Part shown: one piece after another, positions 34,301 to 44,358 of the stretch | Position numbering within the stretch: the first letter of the stretch is position 1 | How the letters are laid out: each line of letters opens with the position of its first letter | Source of the DNA: Amorphophallus konjac | Taxonomy: Eukaryota > Streptophyta > Magnoliopsida > Alismatales > Araceae | Assembly (NCBI GenBank): GCA_022559845.1 | Contig: CM040128.1 | Coordinates: 269,706,698-269,770,697, forward strand | Length of the DNA stretch: 64,000 nt | Reading direction: 5' to 3' | Notes under the pieces: model-generated | Seen by the model: only the letters and a program-made list of their open reading frames with translations | What the model was told of the DNA's origin: nothing | Database searches by the model: none | Position numbers and translations under genes: made by a program

Positions 34301-36597
34301 CCGCCGATCCGGAGAAGGTCCGGGCCATTGTTGAGTGGCCGGAACCCCGTACGGTTCATGATGTCCGCAGCTTTCATGGCCTTGCGACGTTCTATCGTCG
34401 CTTCATCCGTGGATTTAGCTCCGTCACTGCCCCGATCACGGATTGCATCCGGAAGGGCACATTTGTATGGACGAAGGCCGCATCTGCTGCCTTCAGGGAC
34501 ATCAAGGAGCGTATGACCCAGACACCTATCCTTCGACTGCCTGATTTCTCGAAGGTGTTTGAGGTCTGTTGTGATGCGTCGGGTGTTGGGATAGGAGGAG
34601 TTTTGAGTCAGGAGTCCCACCCGATCGCATATTTCAGCGAGAAGCTGAATGACGCGAAACTGCGATATTCCACATATGATAAAGAGTTTTACGCAGTTGT
34701 TCAGGCTCTTAGGCATTGGAGGCATTACCTATTACATCAGGAGTTTGTCTTATACTCCGATCATGAGGCTTTGAGGTACCTCCATTCCCAAAAGAAGCTG
34801 AATTCGCGTCATAGTCGTTGGGTTGAGTATCTCCAGCAGTTCACCTTTGTGCTAAAACATAAGGCTGGAGTGGAGAACAAGGTGGCCGATGCCTTGAGTC
34901 GGCGAGCATGTCTTCTTACCACCATGAGTGCCGAGGTCATAGGGCTAGAGAAGATGAAAGAGGCCTATGTTGATTGTCCTGACTTCGGTCAGATTTTTAC
35001 TACTCTCCAGGCCGGGCCCTCGAGAGACCTTGATGAGTATGTGCTTCAGGAGGGTTACCTCTTTCGAGGTAGCAGGCTATGTGTTCCCCGAACTTCGGTT
35101 CGAGATTTCTTAGTGTGGGAACTACATGCGGGAGGTCTAGCCGGCCACTTTGGTCGGAACAAGACTATTGAGGCAGTGGAGCATCGTTTTTATTGGCCGA
35201 GCTTGAAGCGCGATGTTGCTAACATCGTGGCTCAGTGCCGTACTTGTGCTACGGCCAAGATGAAGAAGCAAAGTTCGGGTCTTTATACGCCTCTCCCCGT
35301 GCCTGATGCCCCGTGGCAGGATGTTAGTATGGATTTTGTTTTGGGATTGCCACGTACCTCTAGGAAGCATGACTCGGTCTATGTGGTGGTTGACCGTTTC
35401 TCGAAGATGGCCCTCTTTATCCCCTGCTCGAAGACTTCGGATGCTTCTAGGGTAGCCCGCCTATTCCTTACTCATGTGGTGTGCAAGTTCGGGTTGCCTC
35501 GCACTATAGTGTCTGACCGTGATGTTAGGTTCACTTCCTATTTTTGGAAGACACTATGGCATATGATGGGTACGCACCTCAAGTTTTCCACTGCATACCA
35601 TCCCCAGACAGATGGTCAGACCGAGGTGGTCAATAGGAGTCTGGGTGATCTTTTGAGATGTCTTGTTAGGGACCGCATTGGGGATTGGGATCTCATTCTA
35701 CCTATGGCTGAGTTTGCATATAATGATTCGGTGAATAGGTCTACTGGCATGAGTCCATTTGAAATTGTCACAGGTCGTAGGCCTAGGAAACCCGTTGACC
35801 TTGTCCCCATGCCTGTCCATGCTAGAGTGTCGGAGTCGGCCGAGTCATTTGCTAGGCATGTTAGGAGTTTGCATGACGACATCCGTCGTCACATTGAGTC
35901 CAGCAATGCACGGTACAAGGAGTTAGCCGATGCCCACCGACACCACCGAGAGTTCCAGGAGGGCGAATACGTCATGATCAGGGTAAGACCTGAACGGTTT
36001 CCCTCTGGAACCGTTAAGAAGTTGCAAGCTCGCGGAGCCGGTCCCTTTAGAGTGTTGAAACGCGTTGGATCCAATGCGTATGTTGTGGACCTGCCCGAGG
36101 AATATGGTATAAGCTCTACCTTCAATGTATCGGATCTTGTTGCATATAGGGACCCAGCGGTGATCCCTAGTGAGCCTTTTGAGCCATCTCCTCCCCTTGA
36201 GAGTGATCCCACACCTGAGTGTCCACTTCCATCTCCAGCCCCTTTTTCACGGCAGCGTGAGCATATAGATCGTATACTGGACGAGCAGGTGACAGTTACC
36301 AGGAGTGGATCTTACCCGCGCTACCTAGTGCGATGGAGAGGACGGCCCGCTACTGAGGACACTTGGATCACACATGGCGAGTTGCAGCGGATCGATCCGG
36401 ACCTTTTGGAGCGATACAGGAGCGATGCAGACCCTTACTCGACAGGGTCGAGTTTCTCCCACCCGGGGAGAATTGGTGCGGACACCAGAGCACGCGAGAG
36501 GCACGAGCCGGCGAGTCATCAGTACCGTACACGGAGCACCACTCGAGCTACAGCAGCATCTCTTTGGCTAGGCGATAGCCTGGAGTCCCCACTTTGA
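31399..36597 (+). CDS. gag-pol: Chromovirus gag-pol polyprotein (1732 aa)
   Basis: A single open frame encodes the capsid and all enzymes needed to copy and insert the element. In order: acidic/coiled N-part; retrotransposon gag (about 161-325, DPRVYLDWE...YWINVES); Pro-rich linker; CCHC knuckle C430, C433, H438, C443; protease DSGS at D535; RT with YFDDIL (D913, D914); RNase H starting at D1059; integrase zinc finger (H1243, H1250, C1280, C1283); integrase core D1312, D1373, E1409 (35 residues between the last two); GPFRVLKRV-type C-terminal region; chromodomain about 1621-1674 (YLVRWRGRPATEDTW). The chromodomain marks it as a chromovirus and would guide integration to chromatin. The last 40 residues and the TGA are encoded by the 3' LTR. 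The ATG at 31399 is the first in frame after the leader. No stop or frameshift was found. The clade (Tekay, Reina, CRM or other) cannot be fixed here. Confidence 0.95.
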   Translation: MPTRRGTQYSPPPPMADSRARSSDESSTAEMFRAIMDRLDTRMDGLSTRMDGIGTRLEGRMKVLEDRAGVSEQSIQGLVGRIAVLERGPVAAQPAPTNGQQEPVQQPAVPRAQVEDVGRQQAPIVDDYASDNDHGGNGRRHQRRNRDDEDDDRILRGVRADPPTFSGSLDPRVYLDWEAGMDRYFEWFEMTDHRRVRYAKMKLQGQAQTYWINVESLLNQRRQPQIGTWDDMKLKLREKYLPASYRQRLIDKWQSISQGNRSVTEYTAEFDEYYLRCGVTEESTMTISRFRRGLRPNYQYELFRRNATTLEQAYQIALELEQFEAEFESPHRLGSFPLRSVESRGSSGTYPRAPMARPQEPARHEPFAPRPRPPPPRDLPRPQHLTAPPIARPPAPAPPARPLLPTPPIRREDKGKGPMIGEPSGSRQQCYRCNGFGHFANQCPTRPSLHIGDTQAEDTTPAGLELVSYEADEELADEYYEMGGEAQDAQQLDDTHVGVVRCILTQPQVSDDWRRTTILHVFCRLGKQICKVVIDSGSCINAISTNAVTRLGLTPVDHPCPYQVSWVDTTSISVRLRCLVPLQLHSYRDEIWCDVLPMEVGSIILGRPWLFDRDATLHGRSNTCTFDHDGQRVTLQPVRPRSPSVRGPTGPSTPKPSVPGPSTPSPARAMTVTSGQGEPSTRRLMMISSREMEQELSQGCPVFAITVREVERDSEGELPPEVVPILQEYADVFPDELPEGLPPMRDIQHAIDLVPGSSLPNLPHYRMSPTEHAELKRQVDELVQRGSVRDSMSPCAVPALLAPKKDGTWRMCIDSRAINKITVKYRFPIPRLDDMLDMMAGATIFSKIDLKSGYHQVRIRPGDEWKTAFKTKDGLYEWLVMPFGLTNAPSTFMRLMTQVLRPFIGVFVVVYFDDILIYSRTTGDHLDHLRQVCLLLRREQLFANPQKCAFMTSQLTFLGFIVSSTGVSADPEKVRAIVEWPEPRTVHDVRSFHGLATFYRRFIRGFSSVTAPITDCIRKGTFVWTKAASAAFRDIKERMTQTPILRLPDFSKVFEVCCDASGVGIGGVLSQESHPIAYFSEKLNDAKLRYSTYDKEFYAVVQALRHWRHYLLHQEFVLYSDHEALRYLHSQKKLNSRHSRWVEYLQQFTFVLKHKAGVENKVADALSRRACLLTTMSAEVIGLEKMKEAYVDCPDFGQIFTTLQAGPSRDLDEYVLQEGYLFRGSRLCVPRTSVRDFLVWELHAGGLAGHFGRNKTIEAVEHRFYWPSLKRDVANIVAQCRTCATAKMKKQSSGLYTPLPVPDAPWQDVSMDFVLGLPRTSRKHDSVYVVVDRFSKMALFIPCSKTSDASRVARLFLTHVVCKFGLPRTIVSDRDVRFTSYFWKTLWHMMGTHLKFSTAYHPQTDGQTEVVNRSLGDLLRCLVRDRIGDWDLILPMAEFAYNDSVNRSTGMSPFEIVTGRRPRKPVDLVPMPVHARVSESAESFARHVRSLHDDIRRHIESSNARYKELADAHRHHREFQEGEYVMIRVRPERFPSGTVKKLQARGAGPFRVLKRVGSNAYVVDLPEEYGISSTFNVSDLVAYRDPAVIPSEPFEPSPPLESDPTPECPLPSPAPFSRQREHIDRILDEQVTVTRSGSYPRYLVRWRGRPATEDTWITHGELQRIDPDLLERYRSDADPYSTGSSFSHPGRIGADTRARERHEPASHQYRTRSTTRATAASLWLGDSLESPL
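36459..36473 (+). other. Polypurine tract
   Basis: CGGGGAGAAT just before the 3' LTR start TGGTGCGG. It is coding as well, since the polyprotein runs through it. Confidence 0.6.
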
Positions 36598-38864
36598 TTT
36601 TTAGTCACATTTAGCATTTACTTGCATTGTTTTAGCAATTGTTTGCTTTGCCATTGGGTTGTAATGAGTGTTTTATGTGGGTTTTTCATATTGGGTTCAA
36701 TGTAAGGCTCTTAATAAGCCAAATGGGTGCCAAATGGGTGAGTCCTTTAGGGTCCATTAAGGGTTAATTGCCATATTGGGTTATAAGGCCTCATTAGGCT
36801 TCATATTGGGTTCTTAAGCCACTTGAGGCCCAATTAAGCCTCCACTCCACATGGGCCACCTAGATTGGGATAAGATGGGCTTGTGGAAGGCCTTAACAAG
36901 CCTTGAGGCAACTTGGCCCAAGAAGGGCCCAAGAAGGGGGCGCCCCCTCTTTTGGCATTATTAGGCTAGGTTAGTTTTTTTTTTCTTTCTTTCCTCCCTC
37001 TCTTTGACCACATGGGATAAAATTATGAATTGGTTTCTTTTAAATATTTCTTTTTGTGGTTGGTCACATCCAATCCAAGCCATCCATTCCCCCATACCTA
37101 GATCTAAGGGTGGATATTGGATTTGGCATGTAACCTATAAAGAGTTGTATTTTTTCATTTTAGTGGAATTAATGCCATTTGAATCAAACTTAATGTTGGA
37201 GCAAGGCCTAGGCCGCCCCCTTCCTCTCTCCCTCTCCCCCTTGCAGCTGTGAAGGCTGCCTCTTGGTGGTGTGACTCCACCCTATCAGTTCCGGTCGCCG
37301 CCGCCGCCGCCACGAGCCGCCATCGCCACCGCCGGAGTTCTGTCCGCGCAGTACCACAGCAGCTTCTACGAAATTTCAGTCTCAGCCACGGCCTCAGATC
37401 GAGCTGGGAATTTTACTGGATGTTCCAGAGGTGTCCAGCACGTCCTCAGAATTTTGGTTGGTCATAAAGATCTCATTTGGTATTTTTTTATTTTCGTCCA
37501 ATCCCAGTTTCCAGATCTGTCTCCTATCTGTTTCCATTTCCACCCGCCCTGCGTTTTAAGTCTTAGGTCCACTTTTTGATTTTTTTTAGTTCGCCCAATT
37601 TTACTGGGCATTCTGTCCACTATCCCCTCTATCCCCAAATTTTCTTGAATTTTTGTGAGTCCATCTTATATTTTACAAAAATCGAGTTCTTCCCTAGCTA
37701 CAGTACTTTCTGCCAGTTCCCAGATCTGACCACCAGACACTCTAAAATTCCTATCAAATCACCACCACCTCGGAATCCAATTCCAAAAATTGTCCCAGCT
37801 TCGTGGTTTAAATATCTATCACTTCGAAGAAGAGCTTGATGTCTGAATCCCACTGTAAGTAGGCGGTCAATGGCCGTTTACAGGGAACTAAGGTGCTGAT
37901 CTGAGAGTTCTGGAACTGTGTAACAGAGAATTGAAAATTAGTTAAGGTCCAGGTCCGCAGAGGTTCAGAAGATTCCACTGGCCCTAGGTTGGAGGATTTT
38001 GAGTCCTCTTTCCAACGGCGCTGGTCTCGTCGCATTCCGGCGACGGGGCCGACCGCAGCGGCTGTTTTCGCCGGAGCGCGCGCAGGGAAAACAGAACTGA
38101 AATCCGTGGGCAGCCATTCCACAACTTGAAGATCGGACCCGACCGGCCACCAATCGGTGTCTCCGGCCGACCGCCGTCCGTGGAGGCACGCCACCAGGGG
38201 TCTCCATCATAGTGGGACCCACCTCCGCAGATCCGGAGGACAGCGCCATCCGTGGGCCCCACGGGCCCGCAGAACCCGCCGTTCGGGAAGCACGAAAACG
38301 CGGAGTTCGGCGCGTCGAGTCGACATCAAGATGCTGCCTGTCAACCTGATTTGCGTGATCCCCGGGGCCCACATGTGACCTTTTACCTCCCTGCGTGGAG
38401 TGGGTCGAATCCTTTTGTACTGCTGTGAATTATGTTAACCGGGGGTCCGTAAGTCAGCCGGGGTGTCTTCGCCACGCCGGGTGCGTGGAGGTAAAGGTCT
38501 TAACTTCTTGGCGTTACATTGCTTAGCTAGTATACGGTCTTAGGCCGCTGCCGAGAGTGTAGGTTCCTAGCCCGTGTGTCCATGTCACCGCTGTGAGCGT
38601 GAGAGTGACCCGTCCCGCGACTCGATCCGAGTCCGGAAGTGAGTCTGACTACCTTGAACTCTGCCGGTTCCTTAACCGCGCACGATCCACGCTTTCCCTC
38701 GCATGGGACGCCGAGTGAGCTTGTACTTCTGTTAGCGACGTTTTGCCACTAGGAGCTCGTAGTGTCGGGCTTAGTGTCTCCCTGGTGTGTATTGTTGGTC
38801 GCGTCTTCATCTAGAGTCCGAGGGTGGCACTGTATAGTGTCGTCTCCCGTGTCCGTCCGCATCA
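36474..38864 (+). repeat. Chromovirus 3' LTR
   Basis: 2391 bp, partner of 28638-31028. Differences include GCACGTGAG/GCACGCGAG near the start, CAGAACATCC/CAGCACGTCC, and a cluster of three in CAAAAATTTTTCC/CAAAAATTGTCCC. It contains the polyprotein stop codon at 36595-36597. Confidence 0.95.
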
Positions 38865-38869
38865 CCAGA
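38865..38869. other. Chromovirus target duplication, right
   Basis: CCAGA, identical to 28633-28637. Confidence 0.9.
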
Positions 38870-38934
38870 ACACCGTGAATCGACACAGGTCACTGTTCCT
38901 CGGCTTTTCATTCTTTTCTCTCTTTCATTTATGT

Positions 38935-39245
38935 TAGCATATTTTATTTATAAAAAATCATCAATCAAAATAATAAAAGGCAATATAATAAAATAAATAA
39001 TTAAATAAATAGATAACTAATAACAAAATAACATAAAATAATAATAATAATAAATATGTATACGGAAGCCAAACAAAAAAAAGAAGAAGATGACACAATA
39101 AAAACCGAAACAAAAATGACGAAATGAATGAACAAAAAATGATAAAAAAATGATACATCTATGCATCTCAAAAAAAAATAACAACAAATAAATAAATAAT
39201 ACAAACATTAAATAAATAAATCAAATGACCAAAACAAAAAAAAAC
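38935..39245. repeat. AT-rich block of large LTR copy 2
   Basis: AATAATAAAATAAATAA-type sequence, complement of the block at 7580-8055. Frames rich in Phe/Tyr/Leu on the minus strand are artefacts. Confidence 0.7.
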
Positions 39246-39935
39246 ATGATAATGTCCATCCCGGACCCTCGCTTCTCCATATCCGGTGAATTGAATATTA
39301 ATGTCGCCCTGCTATGCCGAATTTGGATCTCAAGAATCATCCCGACATAGCCATGATCCGACGTTGCCCGGGCCAATAGCTTATCGAATCAGACCCGTTC
39401 TGATTGGGATTTAATCCTGCTCTCTTATCAAACTTGCCGCATACTCGACAGACATCTGTACGGGTTTTGCTTCCGTCTTCGTCATGCTTTCAACACGGAC
39501 TTCCGTCCGAACACGAAATGGTCGATAAGCGACCAACATGATTTAAATATTTTCACCCCATCGGGGGTCATTTTCACCCCATCGGGGGTCATTTTCACAC
39601 GACTCGTGAATTTCAATATCTCATTTCATTAATATTAAACCTCAGGCCATAAGGCCCCTTTTCCTGGCAATCAATCAAGGATTTTTCCTTCTCCGAGGGG
39701 ATGTAATTAACGGCGTGGTCTTTACGGCACGGCGGGTTTATGTCCCGACACGATATCCACAATCGTCTGATTAGTTAGGTCGAGTGCACCTTGGGTTTCA
39801 GACCACTCTAGTCTCGGAACCTGAATTAATCGTCACATATGTGACTGGCACGCCCACGCACTCAATAAATCAAATAATTGAATAAATAAACAAACAAACA
39901 AAAAAATAAACAGATGTTCCAAAAGTGCGTCCATA
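39246..39935 (+). repeat. Terminal part of large LTR copy 2, homologous to copy 1 start
   Basis: The complement matches 5921-6700 in order: GAGTGCGTGGGCGTGCCAGT, CAGACGATTGTG, TCGGGAC, AAACCCGCCG, GCCGTAAAG, then CGGTC-type repeats with ATGTCTG(T/C)CGAG. A TTTTCACCCCATCGGGGGTC tandem pair lies near 39551-39595. Confidence 0.75.
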
Positions 39936-40032
39936 ATGCCCCGAACAGTTCTAAGATAACATCCTCATTGTTGACAAAGCGGTGATTAAGGATCGGCCAC
40001 GATGACCTTAGTAATCCAAAGATCATCAAGAG

Positions 40033-40504
40033 TGTTGGAGCAGCGAAAGGGAAATAGGCACAAAAGTGAAGAAAGTAAAAATTTTATTGAAGAAAAGTTA
40101 TTAGTACAAAAAGATCTTTTACAATGTAAATAGGAGATTGATACAAAAGATGAGCATTACATGCACTTACACATGTGAAGAACAAACGTATGAAAGGTGG
40201 AAGAGGAAAAGACTTGGGAAAGACTTAAAAGGTTGGCGGAATAGATTCAGACTTTTTGACCCACTTCTTCCCTTCTTCCCAACCACCTCTCTAGCCTATT
40301 TATAGGCATAAAGATTGTGGAGACGACTTTTAACCATTCTTCTAGACTCCGACCGTCATTCTAAGAGGTCCTCAGCCGTTCTTCTCTCTCTAGGTGTTAC
40401 TTAGACTTCTCTCCATCATTCTAGAGTCTTCAACACTGCCATCTTTCTTTCACAACATACTAGATTTTTCTAGAGATGTCCATCACATTCAAATTATTTT
40501 AACA
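40033..40504 (-). repeat. Copia 3' LTR (472 bp, minus strand)
   Basis: On the + strand it reads TGTTGGAGCAGC...TTATTTTAACA, with a purine tract (complement of CACCCCCTCTAAA) adjoining at 40505. The segment 40413-40504 is shared with the displaced 5' LTR pieces at 44437-44465 and 48039-48098. Confidence 0.8.
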
Positions 40505-40899
40505 CCCCCTCTAAATTTATAATGTGCATACTCCTTCCAAAGTGTATAAACTTGTCAGTAGTCAAGGGCTCCGTGAAGATGTCGGCAACTTGCTCCTCTA
40601 TCTTTATAAACTTCAAAATGATTTCTTCTTTCTCGACCAAATCTTAGATATAGTGATGACGCAGCTTGATATGCTTCATCCGTGCGTGAAAGATTAGATT
40701 CTTTGTCAGAGCGATGGATGACATATTGTCACAAATTAAGTATAGTAGTTGGTTCTTCTTGATTTTGTTGAAGCTGTGATAATATTCTCTTTAGTCAGAT
40801 AGTTTTGCATGCGGCACTTGTAGTAAATATATATTCAACTTCGGCTGAAGATAGAGCGACTGCTTGTTGCTTTTTAGACGACCATGAAATAGGCTGTCT

Positions 40900-42015
40900 C
40901 TAGAAGTACTTTTTCAGTCATCTACTAAGCCAGCCCAATCATTGTCAGTATAACCAATAAGATGATTGTCTTCTTCTGAGATATATTTGATGTCATAATC
41001 TATAGTTCCTCGGAGATATCTTAAAATATGTTTGGCCGTTACAAAGTGTAGTATGTTTGGCTCATTCATAAAATATGATATCACACTTATTGAATAAAGA
41101 ATATCTGGCCGTATATTTGTGAGATATAAGAGAGAACCAACTAAACTTCTATAGACAGAAGCATTAATCTTCTCTGCATCATCATGTATTGAGAGCTTCA
41201 TGTTTGCTACCATGGGTGTAGCCAAGGTCTTGCAGTTGACTATATTGAATTTCTTCAACAAAATTTCATAATACTTTTCTTGGCTGAGAAATATTTCTCC
41301 TTTGACTTGTTTTACGTGAATGCTGTTAAAATAACTCAATATGCTGAGATCGGTCCTTTCAATTTTTTTATCATTTTCTTCTTTAAATCATCTAGCATAT
41401 CATAGCTAGTACCAAAATAAATTATATCATCAACATAAAGACAAAGGATGAGGAAGTATGTACATTTCTTCTTTATATATAATGAGGGCTCATTTGGACA
41501 TCTTTGAAAGTCATATTGTTGAAAATACTATTCAATCTTGTTGTTCCATGCTTAAGGGGATTGTTTTAACCCATATAACGTCTTATGTAGGTGATAAACT
41601 TTATCCTCTCATCTTTTGATTGCATAGTCTTGTGGTTGCTCCACATATATATTTATTCTTCAAGATTGTCATTTAAAAATACAGATTTGACATCAAGCTG
41701 AAATGCTAATAACTTTAATTATGTTGCTAATGCTAAGACAGTCCGTATAGTTTTCACCCTTGTAACTGGCACGAATGTCTCATTAAAATCAATACCAGGT
41801 TGTTGAGAATATCCCTTTGCTACTAGCCTTGCCTTATATTTATGTATGGAGCCATCCTCATTATAGTTAATCTTGCATATCCATTTTAAATCAATAATTT
41901 CTTTATCTTTTGACTATTTAAGTTGCTCCCATATGTGATTTTTCTCAATCATATTCATTTCTTCGTCCATAGCTTTTATCAATTTCTCATATTTAACTCC
42001 CTCCTCATATCTTTG
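40900..42015 (-). pseudogene. Copia reverse transcriptase/RNase H remnant (minus)
   Basis: The minus strand reads in order [83 protein letters not shown] (catalytic box at about 41420-41437), FLSQEKYYEILLKKFNI, SLVGSLLYLTNIRPDILYS, AKHILRYLRGTIDYD and LIGYTDNDWAG. The C-terminal 142 codons (40914-41339) are still open; earlier parts have stops and frameshifts. Confidence 0.9.
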
Positions 42016-42029
42016 TGGTTCACATCAAA

Positions 42030-42984
42030 AATAAGTCACATTACTTCTTTTATATATTTCTTTGAGAGAACGTTCCTTTCGTCGTGGCGTGTTTGAGTTA
42101 ATATTGACCCACCTTGATATCTTGGACTTTGTGGAGGAAAAAGAACTATTAATTTTTCATCTTCTACTTCTTTTTCTTTCATAATATTAGGTACTTATTT
42201 TTCTTCTTCTTCTTCCTATTTCTATGATGTTATTTCATCAAATATAATAACCCTTTTACATTAGCTATCCAACACTTAATAAATTTTGAGATAGGTTAGG
42301 AACATAAAGAACATCTGTGATATATTTCGTCTTATCTCCCTTTATATGCACCATTATCACTCCCTTACCTTTTACCTTATGCAGCTTGTCATATCTGAAC
42401 TTTACTTGAGAATTTATCTTTTCATCTAGTTTGACAAAGTTGCTTTTATTTCCTTTCAAATGATTGCTATAGCCACTATCCAAATACCATGTATCGTTAG
42501 AATCTGAATGACTGGTAAAGCATGAATAAAATAGTTGATCTATCTCTAAATAATTAGCTTCATTTTTCTGCTGATAATAACAGTCTCTTTGGGAGTGATT
42601 ATTAATTTTACATTTGGTGCATTTAAATCTATAATATTCCATAAAATGTCAAAACTTCTTGCAAATTCGGTATCGGGAGATAGACGTACCTTTTGGATAA
42701 TTTTTCTCATATCTTCTTTCTTTATTTTGACATTGTTTCATGAACTTTTTCTGTCTCGAATTGCCTTTCCCGAACTATATTACTATTTTGAAGACTAACC
42801 TTATATGTTCTCCTTCTTTAACTCCCCTCTTTCATTTGATAATGATACCTTTGATTGAAATGTTTACTCCAGATTCAGATGAGAAAACTTGTTCATTATT
42901 TGCTCTTGCGCCTCCAGAGAACCCATTAGTTCATGCATGAACAACTTTGATAAATCCTTAGATTCTTCAATAACAATAACAATA
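42030..42984 (-). pseudogene. Copia gag C-terminus, zinc knuckle, protease and pol linker (minus)
   Basis: From high to low coordinate: gag with ESKDLSKLFMHELMGSLEAQ, a CCHC knuckle CTKCKINNHSQRDC, protease WYLDSGYSNHLKG (DSG), VPNLSQNLLSVG, and then a linker with LIVLFPPQSPRYQGG. GAG-pre-integrase and integrase that should follow LLSVG are absent, so there is a deletion near 42250. The 126-codon stretch 42265-42642 is open. The gag is interrupted at 42985 by the Mutator-like element. Confidence 0.88.
42976..42984. other. 9-bp target duplication, left
   Basis: ATAACAATA, repeated at 44359-44367. Confidence 0.85.
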
Positions 42985-43165
42985 GGGCTTTTTGCATATT
43001 AGTCCCTATAAACTTAGTGAATTACCGATTAGTCCCTCCATTCTGAGTATTGTCTTAAAGATCCTTACAATTATTAATATTTTATAAATAAGTCCACATA
43101 GTTTATCTCCGTCTAAAAAAAGGAATATTCCGTAGAATATTTCATCAATGGCATGAAAAAGACTA

Positions 43166-43198
<33 letters not shown>

Positions 43199-43280
43199 AT
43201 CCATGGACGGAGGGAGGGGGAGAATAAGGAAGGCGTGAGTTTGGGAGTGAGTTGTTGCTTGCCGGAAGAGGAGAGGCCCC

Positions 43281-43585
43281 ATGTTCATGGCGAGACAGAG
43301 GAGCGCCTCGGCTTCGTCGGTGGACATCCAAGAGGAGAAGGAGGCCTCCTCCCCCAAAGTCACATGCATCGGCCAGGTGCCCATGAGGAAGAGGAAGTCT
43401 TCTTCGGCGTCGACGATGAAGAGGAGACAAAGGTCTTCGTCCTGACAACCCCACCCAAGAGCCCTCTCCTGCTGATGCGGTGTAGATCTGCTCCCCACCG
43501 AGCGGCCTGCTTGCCCGACCGCTTCTGGGCCTCCTCTCCGTACGGCGCCAAGGCCGACGGCGGCGGCGGGGGCACTGCAGCAGAG
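43281..43585 (+). pseudogene. Captured plant gene fragments in the Mutator-like element
   Basis: Frame 1 from ATG 43281 reads MFMARQRSASASSVDIQEEK, then EASSPKVTCIGQVPMRKRK, and stops near 43443. Frame 2 from about 43384 continues EEEEVFFGVDDEEETKVFVL, then TPPKSPLLLMRCRSAPHRA and DRFWASSPYG. MARQRS, SVDIQE, SPKVTCIGQV and LLLMRCRSAPxR...FW are, from memory, hallmarks of an uncharacterised family of plant proteins in which they occur in this order. The change of frame and short spacing suggest pieces of one gene joined with parts missing. Function unknown. Confidence 0.6.
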
Positions 43586-44150
43586 AGGAGTCCAGGGAGG
43601 GGGATCAACAACGGCGGCGAGGAGTCCACGGAGGGGGAAGAGGACGACGGGGAGGCGACGGCGGTGGGAGGGGAGAGAGGCCGAGAGGGGGAGGCCGGAG
43701 GGGGAGGGGGGAGGCCGTAGGAGAGGGGGGAGGGAGGCCGGAGGTGGAGAGGGAGGGGGGGAGAGAGGTCGCAGGAGAGGGGGGAGGGAGGCCGAAGGGG
43801 GAGGTCGCAGGGGAGGGGAGGGGGGAGGGCGGCCGGAGCTGGAGGGGGAGGTCACAGGGGATGGGGGGTGGGTGGCTGGAGGGGGAGGAGGGGGCCGGAG
43901 GACTGGGGAAGGGGGGAGGGGGAGGGGGGAGGTTGCAGGAGGGGGAGGGGGGAGGGCGGCCGGCGGGGGAGGGGGAGGTTGTAGGGGAGGGGGGAGGGTG
44001 GCCGGAGGGCTGGGGAGGGGCCGAGGGAGGTAGCAGGGGAGGGGGAGGGAGGGAGGTCGCAGGAGAGGGGGGAGGGCGGCCGAAGGGGGCAGGAGGGCTG
44101 GGGAGGGGGGAGGTTGCAGGGGAGGGGGGGAGGCACCCCTCTCTCTATCT
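43545..44150. repeat. G-rich minisatellite (GGGGGAGGTCGCAGG type)
   Basis: Degenerate 15-50 bp units built from GGGGGAGG, GGTCGCAGGGGA and GGCGGCCGG. Very long proline-rich (minus) and glycine/arginine-rich (+) frames pass through it with no stop because of composition. The array is repeated at 46588-47193. Confidence 0.85.
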
Positions 44151-44358
44151 CTCTCTCGCACTCTCACACTTAATCCAGGGGTAAGTTAGTATTTTCATTT
44201 CCTTTAGTATAAGTTAACTATAGTTTAGTTAATTGAATGAACGGTAGGAACTTAAATGTGTAACGACTAAGATTATAGGGACTATTAAAATAATACTCAG
44301 AATAGAGAGACTAATCGACAATTCACTAAATTTATAGGGACTAATATGTAAAAACCCC

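Larger units (their letters stand above)
28638..38864 (+). mobile_element. Intact Ty3-gypsy chromovirus (10.2 kb)
   Basis: Complete element: 5' LTR (28638-31028), tRNA-iMet primer site, leader, one gag-pol frame, purine tract, 3' LTR (36474-38864), perfect CCAGA duplication. Both LTRs are 2391 bp and differ at about fifteen substitutions and a few one-base indels by my reading (about 0.6%). With no stop in the polyprotein it is a candidate for a recently active autonomous copy. It sits inside the AT-rich side of the large LTR copy 2. Confidence 0.95.
25491..39935 (+). mobile_element. Large minisatellite-rich solo LTR, copy 2 (inverted to copy 1), split by a chromovirus
   Basis: It starts TGTGGACACCC (25491) and ends GTGCGTCCATA (39935, final CA mutated to TA), the same ends as copy 1 in reverse. 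Flanks ATGCT (25486-25490) and ATGCC (39936-39940) are a 5-bp duplication with one mismatch. Net of the 10.2 kb chromovirus and its duplication it is about 4.2 kb. The order of parts is that of copy 1 in reverse: GGCACA minisatellite, TATA and purine leader, AT-rich block, CGGTC-type repeats. No coding region of its own is recognised. Confidence 0.72.
42985..44358 (+). mobile_element. Mutator-like element carrying gene fragments (Pack-MULE candidate)
   Basis: Terminal inverted repeats of 150 bp or more begin GGGCTTTTTGCATATTAGTC at the left and GGGGTTTTTACATATTAGTC on the complement of the right. The 9-bp duplication ATAACAATA flanks them, which is diagnostic of the Mutator superfamily. There is no transposase. 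The interior is a CT microsatellite (43171-43198), a 0.3 kb stretch with host-gene-like coding sequence on the + strand, and about 0.6 kb of G-rich minisatellite. It sits in the gag of the minus-strand copia. Confidence 0.85.

Noticed and set aside
43163..44167. 334-codon proline-rich open frame on the minus strand
   Set aside because: It is the complement of a G-rich minisatellite and CT microsatellite. The same frame recurs in the duplicate at 46466-47209, and coding character is absent.
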